From positions 248,001 to 312,000 of the forward strand of contig NZ_RCWH01000005.1 of NCBI RefSeq assembly GCF_003668635.1: a stretch of DNA of 64,000 nucleotides, in the 5' to 3' direction. A program made the position numbers and the translations under genes. This DNA is from Planomicrobium sp. Y74. Its GTDB lineage: Bacteria; Bacillota; Bacilli; Bacillales_A; Planococcaceae. Position 1 is the first letter of the stretch. Each line of letters opens with the position of its first letter. Shown here in pieces: positions 7,961 to 16,287 of this stretch. The notes under the pieces are model-generated. The model was given only the letters and a program-made list of their open reading frames with translations. It did no database searches and was not told the DNA's origin.

Positions 7961-8626
7961 ATGAAAAATGAAAAGGCGGTCGTCGTCTTTAGCGGCGGAC
8001 AGGACAGTACAACCTGTCTTTTTTGGGCGTTATCGAAATTTAAGGAAGTAAGCACAATTACATTCGATTATGGCCAGCGGCATGCAGTGGAAATAGAGCA
8101 TGCGCAAAAGATTGCAGAAGAATTGGATGTGCCGTTTAAAGTGCTGGATATGCAATTGATCAATCAATTGTCTGCCAATGCTCTTACGCGGGAAGAAATT
8201 CCGATCAACGAAGAAGAAGGAGAGCTGCCTTCAACTTTCGTACCGGGAAGAAATCATTTATTTCTGTCATTTGCTGCTGTATACGCCCAGACAGTCGGTG
8301 CGCAGCATATCGTTACCGGTGTGAGCGAAACGGATTTCAGCGGATACCCGGATTGCCGGGATACTTTCATCAAATCGCTCAATGTTTCGCTGAATCTGGC
8401 GATGGATGCTCAATTCGTCATTCATACGCCGCTAATGTGGCGCGATAAGAAACAGGTGTGGGAGCTTGCTGATCGATTCGGAGCGCTTGAATTTGTACAG
8501 GAAAAAACGGTGACCTGTTATAACGGGGTACCGAGCAGCGGCTGTGGGGAATGTCCGGCTTGCCAGTTGAGAAATGACGGCCTGGAAGCTTATTTGGCAG
8601 CGAAGTCCGGCGGTGCAGTAAAATGA
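7961..8626 (+). CDS. queC: 7-cyano-7-deazaguanine synthase
   Basis: A 221-residue PP-loop enzyme. The ATP-binding loop [15 protein letters not shown] lies near the N-terminus, [17 protein letters not shown] in the middle, and the C-terminal Zn site [16 protein letters not shown] with four Cys. It converts 7-carboxy-7-deazaguanine to preQ0 in queuosine synthesis. First gene of a tightly overlapping queCDE operon behind a preQ1 riboswitch; its stop overlaps the queD start by ATGA. Confidence 0.97.
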   Translation: MKNEKAVVVFSGGQDSTTCLFWALSKFKEVSTITFDYGQRHAVEIEHAQKIAEELDVPFKVLDMQLINQLSANALTREEIPINEEEGELPSTFVPGRNHLFLSFAAVYAQTVGAQHIVTGVSETDFSGYPDCRDTFIKSLNVSLNLAMDAQFVIHTPLMWRDKKQVWELADRFGALEFVQEKTVTCYNGVPSSGCGECPACQLRNDGLEAYLAAKSGGAVK

Positions 8627-9048
8627 TGCAGCAATTTTATCCGTCAGTCCCGCATGCTTACCGATTTGAATTGAATAAAGATATGAACTTCTCAGCAGCG
8701 CATTTCATTCCGCACGCGGAAGCTGGAAAATGCCAGACGGTGCACGGACATACGTATTTTGTAAATGTAACGGTAGCAGGAAACGAGCTTGATGCTTCCA
8801 ACTTTTTAATTGATTTCAAATTGCTGAAAGATGCAGTCCATAAGAAATACGATCATTCGGTGTTGAACGACCATCCCGAATTCAATGGAAAGTTCCCGAC
8901 AACTGAACGCTTGGCTGAACAGATCTGGCAGTCAATCGATGCAATCCTGCAAACAAGGGACAATAAACCCTCGTGCCTTCAGGTCATTGTAAGGGAAACG
9001 CCGACAAGTTATGTTATTTACCGGCCTGAACGGGAGGGATTGCGATGA
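8623..9048 (+). CDS. queD: 6-carboxy-tetrahydropterin synthase
   Basis: A 141-residue member of the 6-pyruvoyl-tetrahydropterin synthase family. It shows FSAAHFIP, the catalytic Cys and Zn-binding His in [18 protein letters not shown], and HSVLND. It converts dihydroneopterin triphosphate to carboxytetrahydropterin, the QueE substrate. ATG overlaps the queC stop (ATGA) and its own stop overlaps the queE start, so the three are translationally coupled. Confidence 0.96.
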   Translation: MMQQFYPSVPHAYRFELNKDMNFSAAHFIPHAEAGKCQTVHGHTYFVNVTVAGNELDASNFLIDFKLLKDAVHKKYDHSVLNDHPEFNGKFPTTERLAEQIWQSIDAILQTRDNKPSCLQVIVRETPTSYVIYRPEREGLR

Positions 9049-9752
9049 AGATCCCTGTAATGGAAGTATTCGGTCCGACGATTCAGGGAGAAGGAATGGT
9101 CATCGGCCAAAAAACTATGTTTGTCCGAACTGCCGGCTGTGATTATTCCTGTTCATGGTGCGATTCCAGTTTCACATGGGACGGAACCGGCAAAAGCTCT
9201 TCCCAACAGCCAAGTGAAATCATTGAAGAACTGAAACGGATTGGCGGTAGCCGGTTTTCCCATGTCACCATTTCAGGTGGAAATCCGCTTCTCCATAAAG
9301 GAATCGGGGAGCTTATCAGCCTTTGCCACGATGAAGGCTGGAAAGTGGCAGTGGAAACGCAGGCGACAATCTGGCAGGATTGGCTGCTGGAAGTGGATGA
9401 TATTACACTTTCACCAAAGCCGCCGAGTTCCGGGATGGTCACTGATTTTGACAAGCTCGATGTCTTCATGGAGAAACTGCTAGATTCGAATGCCAGTTTG
9501 AAGATCGTGGTTTTTGATGAAACGGATTTCGCGTTTGCCGGGCAACTCCATCTCCGTTATCCGGCCGTGCCATTTTTTCTTCAGGTTGGAAATGACGACA
9601 TCTCAACGACAGATGATGCGCGTCTGGTAACCGGTTTACTGGAGAGGTATGAATGGCTGATCGATCTCAGCACGAATTCTTCCATTATGAATGACGTAAA
9701 AGTGCTGCCGCAGCTCCATGCTTTGGTATGGGGAAATAAACGCGGTGTCTAA
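9045..9752 (+). CDS. queE: 7-carboxy-7-deazaguanine synthase, radical SAM
   Basis: A 235-residue radical SAM protein. The Cx3CxxC cluster motif is CDYSCSWCDSSFTWDG, followed by the glycine-rich SGGNPLLH. It rearranges carboxytetrahydropterin to 7-carboxy-7-deazaguanine. Together with queC and queD it supplies preQ0; the reductase QueF is not in the window. Ends the operon before a strong terminator. Confidence 0.95.
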   Translation: MKIPVMEVFGPTIQGEGMVIGQKTMFVRTAGCDYSCSWCDSSFTWDGTGKSSSQQPSEIIEELKRIGGSRFSHVTISGGNPLLHKGIGELISLCHDEGWKVAVETQATIWQDWLLEVDDITLSPKPPSSGMVTDFDKLDVFMEKLLDSNASLKIVVFDETDFAFAGQLHLRYPAVPFFLQVGNDDISTTDDARLVTGLLERYEWLIDLSTNSSIMNDVKVLPQLHALVWGNKRGV

Positions 9753-9757
9753 AACAG

Positions 9758-9798
9758 AAAAAGGAGTGTCCGTCGTTTCGACAGACACTCCTTTTTCT
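9758..9798. terminator. Bidirectional terminator, queE / YeeE-type transporter
   Basis: AAAAAGGAGTGTC and GACACTCCTTTTT form a 13-bp stem between two convergent genes, with A and T tracts on both sides. Confidence 0.85.
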
Positions 9799-9810
9799 TG
9801 ATTGAAATCA

Positions 9811-11067
9811 TCAGCACACAGAATCATTGGATTTTGGCACCGACAGTCCGAACAACGGACGGAGGTACAGCGCGAGGAATGTGCCGGCAAGCGCCAGGAT
9901 TCCCCAGATATAACCGTGCAGGCTGAACGATGCGATGCCGCCGAAGTAGGCGCCGATGTTACAGCCGAATGCAAGGCGGGCGCCATAGCCCATCAGCAAG
10001 CCGCCGATTACAGAAGCGGCGAAATTGCCTGCAGTGACTTGTGTGAATTTGAACAAGCCGCCGGCAGCGGAAGCGATGAACGCGCCAAGGATAACACCGA
10101 AATTCAAGACGGTAGTGGAGTCGGCGAAAATAGAAGCTTCAAGCGAAGCGGCATTGGCACCTTGCCAATAGCCCCAGCTCGCGACATCGACACCGAATGC
10201 GCCTGCGATTTTGGATCCCCATAGTGCGAAAGCGGACGTTATGCCCCAAGGAGCGCCGCGTGTCATTAATGTCAGTGCATTAAGCAATGCCAAAGCAATT
10301 GCCGCAGCGAATAAAGGCCATGAACCGCGAAGGATTCGTTTCCACCCTTTTGCAGATGGAACAGGCGCCATTTTAGGTGCTTTGCGTTTCTTCTCGATAA
10401 TCAGCGTAATCCACGCAATCAAACCGAAGAGAATAATCGAAACAAGCCATGCGCCACCGTAGCCAAAACCAGTCGAAGTGGCAAGGGAATAAGGTGCAAA
10501 CGCAGGCATTTCTTCTGTCCAGAACGGTAAGTGATATGCACCGATTGTCGCGCCGACGATGAAGAAGATCAGCGTCACGAACATGACGGTACGACCGCCG
10601 CCTATCGCGTAAAGTGTACCGGAAGCACAGCCGCCGCCGAGCTGCATGCCGATGCCGAACATGAAAGCACCAACCAGAAGACTGACGCCAACCGGTGAGA
10701 CGTATCCTGCAACCGGGCCGCCGAAAAAGGTCGTGCCGTATGCAAGAATTGGAGCGAACAGTGAAACCGCTACTGCGAGCATCAGCATATGGGAGCGCAT
10801 CGCTTGCCCATTACCGACTGACGCCATGCGCCGGAACGCTGAAGTGAAGCCGAAGCGTGCATGGAATAAAGTATAGCCAAGCAGCAGGCCGATCCCAAGA
10901 AGCATTGACTGGGAAACGTGCTGTGTGGCAAGCAGATAGACGAGTAAAAGAAATCCGACAATTACTCCGCCAGCAATCAAGGCTTTTTGCGGAGCGTTCA
11001 GTGCCAGACTTTCTCTTGCGATCGGTCCTTTTGTATCGTTAACAGGTTGAACTTGTGTAGTGGTCAA
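9811..11067 (-). CDS. YeeE/YedE family transporter (thiosulfate or selenium related)
   Basis: A 418-residue polytopic membrane protein in two repeated halves. The two Cys-containing half-repeat motifs are visible, GGGCASGTLYAIGGG and ARLAFGCNIGAYFGG, each Cys lining the pathway in TsuA-type thiosulfate permeases. The TTG start has AAAGGA 10 nt upstream. YedE-type members have been linked to selenium metabolism by co-occurrence, and YeeE/TsuA members move thiosulfate. Here the gene borders a selenium island on one side and lies near a sulfur island on the other, so both substrates are possible. Transcribed alone, leftward. Confidence 0.85.
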   Translation of the reverse strand: MTTTQVQPVNDTKGPIARESLALNAPQKALIAGGVIVGFLLLVYLLATQHVSQSMLLGIGLLLGYTLFHARFGFTSAFRRMASVGNGQAMRSHMLMLAVAVSLFAPILAYGTTFFGGPVAGYVSPVGVSLLVGAFMFGIGMQLGGGCASGTLYAIGGGRTVMFVTLIFFIVGATIGAYHLPFWTEEMPAFAPYSLATSTGFGYGGAWLVSIILFGLIAWITLIIEKKRKAPKMAPVPSAKGWKRILRGSWPLFAAAIALALLNALTLMTRGAPWGITSAFALWGSKIAGAFGVDVASWGYWQGANAASLEASIFADSTTVLNFGVILGAFIASAAGGLFKFTQVTAGNFAASVIGGLLMGYGARLAFGCNIGAYFGGIASFSLHGYIWGILALAGTFLALYLRPLFGLSVPKSNDSVC

Positions 11068-11282
11068 AATTATAACATCCTTTTCCTATTAATTTAGTCG
11101 GGAATATTTTTCTATAATAATGTCTAGCTGTTTTTAAGTCAATTTATTAAACCTGAAAGCAGTAACGTATGCACAAGACAAATTCCTTGCTTGTGCTCGA
11201 AGTCTGTTGAATAATTACTACAGCACAATCTTATTTTCATTTGAATGAAATGAGGAAATAAATAGAAGCAGAGGTGCAGTAG

Positions 11283-12188
11283 ATGAAGAAATTTTGGATT
11301 ACGGCAATTTTGCTGAGCCTGGCCATCTTTTTGGCGGCTTGCGGAAGCGCAGGAGAAGAAGAAAACACAGAGCAGGCAACTGAAAGCACTGAGGAAGCCT
11401 TTACAATCGGCGTTATTCCTGCCCAGACAGAAGGGGAAATGGAAGAAGCGATGGACAAGCTCCAGACTTATTTGAGTGAAGAGCTGGACCGTGAAGTGAA
11501 GCTGGATGTCTATCCGAATTACAACGGTGTTGTCGAAGCGATGAATTACGACAAGATCGATATGGCATATCTTGGGCCATTGACTTTCGTTATCGCAAAC
11601 GCCAACAGCAACGCGCAGGCGATTATTACGTCATTGGTGGATGGAGAACCTTTCTACCGTTCGTACATCATCACACATGCTGATAACCCTTGGAATTCAT
11701 TGGAAGACTTGCTGGAAAATCCGGAGGAAATCGATTTTGCTTTCGGTGATCCGAACTCTACTTCAGGTTCATTGATTCCGTCCATTGAACTTAAGGATCG
11801 GGGAGTTTATGAATCACAGCAGGAAAATGAGTTCAATTCAGTTCGCAATACTAGTTCACACGATGCCACTGCCTTGTCGGTTCAAAACAAGCAAGTGGAT
11901 GCCGGTGCAATCGACAGCGCGATTTTCAACCAATTGGTGGAATCGGGCAAAATTGATGGTGAACAGATTAAGACCATTTGGGAATCGGAAGAATTATTCC
12001 AATATCCTTGGGCAGTCCGTGACAGCATCGACGAAGAAACGGTTAACAAGCTGCAGGAAGCATTCCTTGCGATAGACGATCAGGTGATCCTGGATGCCTT
12101 CGGCGCTTCAGGCTTTACTGAAGCCACTACGGAAGATTACGAAAGCATCAAACAGGCAGCCATCAAAGAAGGCATTATCGAAGAATGA
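11283..12188 (+). CDS. PhnD-like ABC transporter substrate-binding lipoprotein
   Basis: A signal peptide ends in the lipobox LAAC (Cys20), followed by an acidic linker and a PhnD/SsuA-type binding domain. Family segments are FTIGVIPAQTEGEMEEAM, NYDKIDMAYLGPLTFV, FAFGDPNSTSGSLIPS and DAGAIDSAIF. Relatives bind phosphonates, phosphite and other small oxyanions. No phosphonate catabolic gene is near. Instead selenoprotein and selenium genes surround it, and matching ATPase and permease genes lie on the opposite strand at 13543-15073. Uptake of a selenium oxyanion or other Se source is an inference from context. Confidence 0.85.
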   Translation: MKKFWITAILLSLAIFLAACGSAGEEENTEQATESTEEAFTIGVIPAQTEGEMEEAMDKLQTYLSEELDREVKLDVYPNYNGVVEAMNYDKIDMAYLGPLTFVIANANSNAQAIITSLVDGEPFYRSYIITHADNPWNSLEDLLENPEEIDFAFGDPNSTSGSLIPSIELKDRGVYESQQENEFNSVRNTSSHDATALSVQNKQVDAGAIDSAIFNQLVESGKIDGEQIKTIWESEELFQYPWAVRDSIDEETVNKLQEAFLAIDDQVILDAFGASGFTEATTEDYESIKQAAIKEGIIEE

Positions 12189-12257
12189 GGATGAATCGTA
12201 TAGCCGCCAGGAATAGCGGGTATAAAATATTTTGTATAGATTAAAGGAGGATATCAC

Positions 12258-12566
12258 GTGGTTAAAACAATTACGGCAGAAGAGTATGCAAATCTTGTTG
12301 AAAACAATGAAAGACCGGTAGTCCTGAATTTTGGATCGAATGGTTGAGGGCCTTGCGCCCAATTGGGACCGGTGGTCTCAAACGTTGCTGAACAAGTTGA
12401 TTCAGTAGATTTTTATAAAGTGGTTGTCAGCGATGCTCCAGAGTTGGCAGAGCAATTCGGCATTATGAGCATCCCGACTTTAGTACTCGTTAAGAACGGG
12501 AAAGAAGTAAAACGGTCTGTCGGCTTTATGCCGGAAGAGCCGTTGAAGGAATTTGCACAGTCTTGA
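12258..12566 (+). CDS. Thioredoxin-like selenoprotein, UGPC active site
   Basis: Read with UGA as selenocysteine, a GTG start 7 nt after AAAGGAGG gives a 102-residue thioredoxin-fold protein. The active site is Sec30-Gly-Pro-Cys33, aligned with the CGPC of thioredoxins. The cis-proline loop MSIPTLVLVKNGKEVKRSVGF is intact. The usual Trp before the motif is Gly here. UGA at 12345-12347 is the only in-frame stop, and a SECIS-like hairpin follows. The Shine-Dalgarno belongs to the part before the UGA and the fold to the part after it, so treating the downstream piece alone as a gene would lose strand 1 and the active site. Same strand as the PhnD-like gene, 69 nt downstream. Confidence 0.92.
12345..12379 (+). 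promoter_or_regulatory. UGA-Sec codon with bacterial SECIS-like hairpin (thioredoxin)
   Basis: The UGA is followed by stem GGGACC/GGTCTC with a 3-nt GGT loop at 12371-12373, 24 nt downstream of the UGA. A G in the first two loop positions and this distance fit the general bacterial SECIS pattern bound by SelB. Confidence 0.75.
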
Positions 12567-12579
12567 CCTTATAAATACA

Positions 12580-12641
12580 GGCGGCACCAGCGGCGGTCCC
12601 ATGATGTAGTTCATGGACTCCAGGCTGGTGCCGCCTTTTTT
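12580..12641 (+). terminator. Terminator after the seleno-thioredoxin
   Basis: Stem GGCGGCACCAGC/GCTGGTGCCGCC, long loop with an inner hairpin (CATGA...TCATG), then TTTTTT. Confidence 0.85.
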
Positions 12642-12696
12642 GATTAGAAATAGGAAACACACAGGTTATAAGTTTTTATTTCAAGGCGTTTTAAGC

Positions 12697-12792
12697 AAGT
12701 TGGGAGTAAAAGTGGAGAAGTTGGGAGTATTCAGGCCTAAGTTGGGAGTAAACCGATGGAAGTTGGGAGTATTCAGACCCAAGTTGGGAATA
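12697..12792. repeat. 21-bp phased repeat array, AAGTTGGGAGTA type
   Basis: Five copies of AAGTTGGGAGTA (the last reads AAGTTGGGAATA) start at 12697, 12718, 12739, 12760 and 12781, an exact 21-bp period. About 9 nt between cores vary. It sits between convergent genes. The reverse complement of the core differs by one base from the core of the array at 62737. Confidence 0.9.
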
Positions 12793-12866
12793 AACGAAAG
12801 GAGTGTATTAAGCCAAAAAAAGCTTGCATCCAGTTGAAGGGAGCAAGCTTTTCATACATTCATACG

Positions 12867-13475
12867 TTATTCGGTTTCAAGTACAGCAAACTCATACCCC
12901 TGCTCTTTAATGGCGGCAATCAGCTGCGGCAGGACTTTGACCGTTTGGCTTAACTCATGCAATAAAATAATGGCGCCGTCTTCCAGATGGTCGGTGACAT
13001 TCGCGACAATCTGTTCGGGATCGTCTTTCAGTTCCCAGTCCATCGAGGCGATGCGCCACATGACGGTTTTGAGATTTAAACGCTTGGCTGCCTGAAGGGT
13101 ATCATCATTGAACTGACCATAAGGCGGACGGAAGAATGTCACCGGTTTGCCGGTGAGGTGTTCGATCGCGTCCACGCTCTTTTTCAGTTCTTCGTATTGC
13201 TGCTGCTGTGTCATGTTATACGCTAAGTTTTTATGTTTCACGGTATGGGTACCGATCTGGTGGCCTTCCGCCAAAACTCTTTTCCACGGTCTTTCCTTGT
13301 GCAAAAGGCGAGTTTGCCAGAAGAAAACAGCGGGTGTACCGGAGTCCTTCAATATATCGAGTATGTCAGGCAAGGCTCTGCTTGGCCCATCGTCAAAAGT
13401 GAGAATAACGGTTTTCCTGTCCGGGTTCCGGTTCGGAACTGAGGCCAGTATTTCCGGATTTTGAGAGTCGTACAC
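12867..13475 (-). CDS. Polysaccharide deacetylase (NodB-homology domain)
   Basis: A ~200-residue CE4 domain. Motifs are LTFDDGPS (catalytic and metal Asp), HTVKH (metal His pair), RPPYGQFNDDT and LLHEL. Such enzymes remove acetyl groups from peptidoglycan, chitin-like or related polymers. No signal peptide is visible. The listed start is a GTG without a good ribosome binding site. A much better AAGGAG-ATG lies 39 nt upstream in the same frame (ATG at 13512-13514), but a UGA (13497-13499) interrupts at codon 6. The UGA could be a nonsense mutation, an artefact, or selenocysteine. It follows the PhnC-like gene in an apparent operon. Confidence 0.85.
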   Translation of the reverse strand: MYDSQNPEILASVPNRNPDRKTVILTFDDGPSRALPDILDILKDSGTPAVFFWQTRLLHKERPWKRVLAEGHQIGTHTVKHKNLAYNMTQQQQYEELKKSVDAIEHLTGKPVTFFRPPYGQFNDDTLQAAKRLNLKTVMWRIASMDWELKDDPEQIVANVTDHLEDGAIILLHELSQTVKVLPQLIAAIKEQGYEFAVLETE

Positions 13476-13499
13476 GACCCTGGACGAATTGACTGCTCA
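13464..13499 (-). promoter_or_regulatory. In-frame UGA with SECIS-like hairpin before the deacetylase
   Basis: Downstream of UGA (13499-13497 on the minus strand), stem AGGGTCG/CGACTCT (7 bp, one G-U) encloses a TGTA loop 23 nt from the UGA. Geometry matches the three convincing Sec sites of this window. No adjacent Cys or Sec-type active site supports a selenoprotein, so function is uncertain. Confidence 0.35.
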
Positions 13500-13542
13500 T
13501 GGACTTTTTCTCATCAAAATCACTCTCCTTAAGAAGATTATA

Positions 13543-14304
13543 TCAAATCTGGAAGAACAGGTTCTGCTGTTCGGACTCGTATGTTTCCTCATATTCTATG
13601 CTCGTGAAGTCTTCGGGCTTGCCATCGAAAATCAATTCGCCGTCTTTTAAGGCGATGATTCGCGTTGCATAGCGTTTGGCAAGTTCAATATCGTGCACGT
13701 TGATGATGGTCAATAAACCCAGTCGTTCATGGATTTCCTGTAATAAAGAGAAAATACGGTTCGATGTTCCGGGATCCAGGCTGGCAACCGGTTCGTCACC
13801 CAGAAGAATGCGCGGATGCTGAACAAGGGCGCGCGCGATGCCGACACGCTGTTTTTGGCCGCCGCTTAAATTCTCGACACGCCGATTTTCCATTTCTGTC
13901 AGCCCGACTTCCGCAATGATGCGTTTGGCTTCCTGAATTTCATCGTTTGTAAACCAGCCGACCAGGTTTTTAAATGTGGATCGGTAACCGAAGCGTCCGG
14001 TCAGCACGTTTTGCAGCACACTCATGCGGGGAATCAGGTTGAAATGCTGAAACACCATTCCCATTTCCCGTCTGATCTGGCGCAGCTCTTCTTTTTGAAA
14101 AGACATCGGGGTGCCGTCAAAGCGGATTTCGCCTTCAGTCGGCTGTTGCAAGCCGTTGATGCAGCGGATGAATGTCGATTTCCCGGCGCCGCTTTTTCCC
14201 AGTACACAAACAAAATCATTTTTATCAAAAGACAAATTCAAATCGGAAAGGGCATTTTTCTTCATTCCAGGGTACCGGACTGTTACATTTTTCAGTTCAA
14301 GCAT
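13543..14304 (-). CDS. PhnC-like ABC transporter ATP-binding protein
   Basis: A ~253-residue ABC ATPase of the phosphonate/methionine-like subgroup. Walker A GKSGAGKST, Q-loop VFQHFNLIP, signature LSGGQKQRVGIARAL, Walker B LLGDEPVASLD and the switch His in NVHDIELA are all present. I start at the ATG 7 nt after AGGAGG; an ATG two codons earlier is too close to the Shine-Dalgarno. It lies 13 nt after the permease gene, and its partner binding protein is at 11283. Energises uptake of an unknown, possibly selenium-containing, oxyanion. Confidence 0.9.
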   Translation of the reverse strand: MLELKNVTVRYPGMKKNALSDLNLSFDKNDFVCVLGKSGAGKSTFIRCINGLQQPTEGEIRFDGTPMSFQKEELRQIRREMGMVFQHFNLIPRMSVLQNVLTGRFGYRSTFKNLVGWFTNDEIQEAKRIIAEVGLTEMENRRVENLSGGQKQRVGIARALVQHPRILLGDEPVASLDPGTSNRIFSLLQEIHERLGLLTIINVHDIELAKRYATRIIALKDGELIFDGKPEDFTSIEYEETYESEQQNLFFQI

Positions 14305-14317
14305 TTTCATGCCTCCT

Positions 14318-15073
14318 TTAGATAACACGATTCCTGACAAAACTGCCGAGCGAGTCGACGAGAATTACCATGACCATGATGATCAGGACGTCGAGCGACA
14401 CAGATGAATAGTTAAACGTATTGAAATCATTGAACAGACGCTGGCCGATGCCGCCGCCACCGATGAATCCCAATATCAATGAAGTGCGGATCGCCACTTC
14501 GAAACGATAGAAAAAGTTGGACAGGACATTCGGCCAAATTTGGGGAAGAATGCTGAAGAGGGAAGCGACCCAGCGTTTTGCGCCGACCGCTTTCATCGCT
14601 TCCTGTGGTCCGGTATCCGCCGCTTCGATCAGCTCGGAAATCAGTTTGCCCATGACGCCGATATTATGGAATGTGATCGCCAGCACTGCCGGGAATGGCC
14701 CGAGCCCAAGTGTAGTCAGGAGAATCAAACCAAAAACGATTTCCGGTACAGAACGCACAAAACTGAGTGCCACCCGGAAAAAATGAAAAACGGGCTTGGA
14801 ATGTGCTGTATTCCGCGCTGCCAGAAAACTCAGTGGCAGACCGATAATCAGTCCAAGAAAACTGCCGAGAAACGCCATCGCCAAAGTGGCCAGGGTATCT
14901 TCAAGCATACCGGGCAGGCGTGTGAAATCCATCGGGAACCATTGCGACAAGAAGTCTATCATGTTCCGGAAATCCCGAAATTTCGTCAGATCGAACTCAG
15001 TCAGCCGCATACTGATGAATATCGCCACAACCAATAAAGCGTATATTATTAAACTTCTCTTTTTAAACCACAT
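14318..15073 (-). CDS. PhnE-like ABC transporter permease
   Basis: A ~251-residue membrane protein with about six helices. The BPD signature is EAMKAVGAKRWVASLFSILPQIWP, followed by the cytoplasmic EAA-loop context LILGFIGGGGIGQRLF typical of PhnE. The start is ambiguous: ATG at 15073 is used, a TTG three codons earlier is possible, and neither has a strong Shine-Dalgarno. It follows selD's terminator on the same strand and precedes the ATPase gene, so readthrough from the glycosyltransferase-selD unit could supply transcription. Confidence 0.88.
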   Translation of the reverse strand: MWFKKRSLIIYALLVVAIFISMRLTEFDLTKFRDFRNMIDFLSQWFPMDFTRLPGMLEDTLATLAMAFLGSFLGLIIGLPLSFLAARNTAHSKPVFHFFRVALSFVRSVPEIVFGLILLTTLGLGPFPAVLAITFHNIGVMGKLISELIEAADTGPQEAMKAVGAKRWVASLFSILPQIWPNVLSNFFYRFEVAIRTSLILGFIGGGGIGQRLFNDFNTFNYSSVSLDVLIIMVMVILVDSLGSFVRNRVI

Positions 15074-15132
15074 CAAAATCAACTCTATTCTTTGGTGATG
15101 CCGCTACGGCTTATCGTATTGCCTGTAATTTT

Positions 15133-15165
15133 AAAACAAGGACTCGTTGCGAGTCCTTGTTTTTA
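15133..15165. terminator. Terminator after selD
   Basis: Perfect 11-bp stem ACAAGGACTCG/CGAGTCCTTGT with a 3-nt loop and A/T tracts on both sides. In the leftward direction it ends the glycosyltransferase-selD transcript, 60 nt before the permease start. Confidence 0.85.
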
Positions 15166-15167
15166 TT

Positions 15168-15215
15168 GTCCAGACTCCAGCGCTTTTCAGACTGAACAGG
15201 CGCTGGCGCTTTTCT
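15168..15215. repeat. Truncated bcr-like repeat
   Basis: GTCCAGACTCCAGCGCTTTTC...GGCGCTGGCGCTTTTC matches the edges of the longer repeats at 17640 and 45486 but lacks their middle. Confidence 0.6.
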
Positions 15216-16265
15216 TTAGATAACTTTAATGCGTCCCGCATTGTCTTCGGTAACTTCTCCGATAATTGAAGATTGAACACCGTTGCTCTTTAGGTCGCGC
15301 TGCAATGCATCAGCTTCAGCTGCCGGAACAGAAATCAATAAGCCGCCGGAAGTTACAGCGTCACAAAGGATGAGCTGGTCGATTTCGCTGATATTTTCTG
15401 AGTAATCGATATCGGCTGCAAGCCATTTGTGATTTTTATACGTACCGCCGGGAATGATGTTCTGTTCGGCAAGTTCTTTTGCTTTTGAAAGAACTGGTAC
15501 TTCATCGTTGTAGATTGTTACACCGGTGCTGCTGCCTTTTGCGATTTCCATCGTGTGGCCAAGAAGACCAAAGCCGGTTACATCCGTGCATGCATTGACG
15601 GTATAGTTTTCCATCGCTTCAGCCGCTTTTTTATTCAGCGTAGCCATAACGTCCATCACTTCTGTAAGATCCTCTTTTTCAAGCAAGTCCCGTTTGATGG
15701 CTGTCGTCAATATGCCGACACCAATCGGCTTGGTCAAAATCAAGCGGTCGCCAGCCTGTGCACCAGCGTTGGAGCGGATGCGGTCAGGGTGAATCGTGCC
15801 GGTCACGGATAATCCGAATTTCGGCTCCTCGTCATCGATTGAATGTCCGCCAACCAAAGTGGCGCCGGATTCTTTCACTTTATCGGAAGCGCCAGCCAAA
15901 ATGTCAGCCAGGATGCTCTTATCAAGTGTGTTGATCGGAAACGCCACGATATTCATGACGGTCAGCGGCTTGCCGCCCATTGCATAAACATCGCTCAATG
16001 AGTTGGCTGCACCGATTTGTCCGAACATATAAGGATCATCGACGATTGGTGTGAAAAAGTCCAAAGTTTGGACAAGCGCCACATCGTCGCTGATTTTGTA
16101 AACACCGGCATCGTCGGCTGTATCCAGCCCGACCAGTAAATTAGGGTTTTCTGCATTTCTCGGTAAATGACGCAGAACCTGCGCCAGGTCCTCAGGACCA
16201 ATTTTGCATCCTCAACCACCTTTAGATGATAAAGAAGTCAATTTAACCATATCTTTTTCAGTCAT
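15216..16265 (-). CDS. selD: Selenide, water dikinase (SelD), selenoprotein
   Basis: Read through one UGA, the frame from ATG at 16265 gives 349 residues, normal for SelD. The N-terminus reads MTEKDMVKLT..., then the Gly-rich catalytic loop GGUGCK with Sec18 where other enzymes have Cys, and Lys21. Further segments are LDTADDAGVYKI, LDFFTPIVDDPYMFGQIGAANSLSDVYAMGG, GGHSIDDEEPKFG and TDVTGFGLLGH. The enzyme makes selenophosphate from selenide and ATP, the Se donor for SelA. AGAGG precedes the ATG. UGA 16214-16212 is followed by a SECIS-like hairpin. It lies 22 nt downstream of a glycosyltransferase gene on the same strand, so both are likely co-transcribed. Confidence 0.96.
16187..16214 (-). 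promoter_or_regulatory. UGA-Sec codon with bacterial SECIS-like hairpin (selD)
   Basis: After the UGA, a perfect 5-bp stem GGTCC/GGACC with loop TGA begins 13 nt downstream; the loop lies 18-20 nt from the UGA with G at its second position. Same format as the thioredoxin and Rdx hairpins. Confidence 0.75.
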
Positions 16266-16287
16266 TAGGATCCGCCTCTTTTCTATA

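Noticed and set aside
12363..12566. Short thioredoxin-like gene starting at an internal TTG
   Set aside because: Would lack the first strand and the active site; the upstream AAAGGAGG-GTG start with UGA as Sec gives a complete fold.
12613..12837. Open frame giving a repeated KLGV(N/F)R-type peptide
   Set aside because: It is the translation of the 21-bp array (7 codons per unit). No start signal, and the related arrays alternate 20/21 bp, which no coding sequence would keep.
15995..16219. Open frame overlapping the start of selD in another frame
   Set aside because: Shadow of the Sec-containing selD; the selD frame has the conserved N-terminal motifs.
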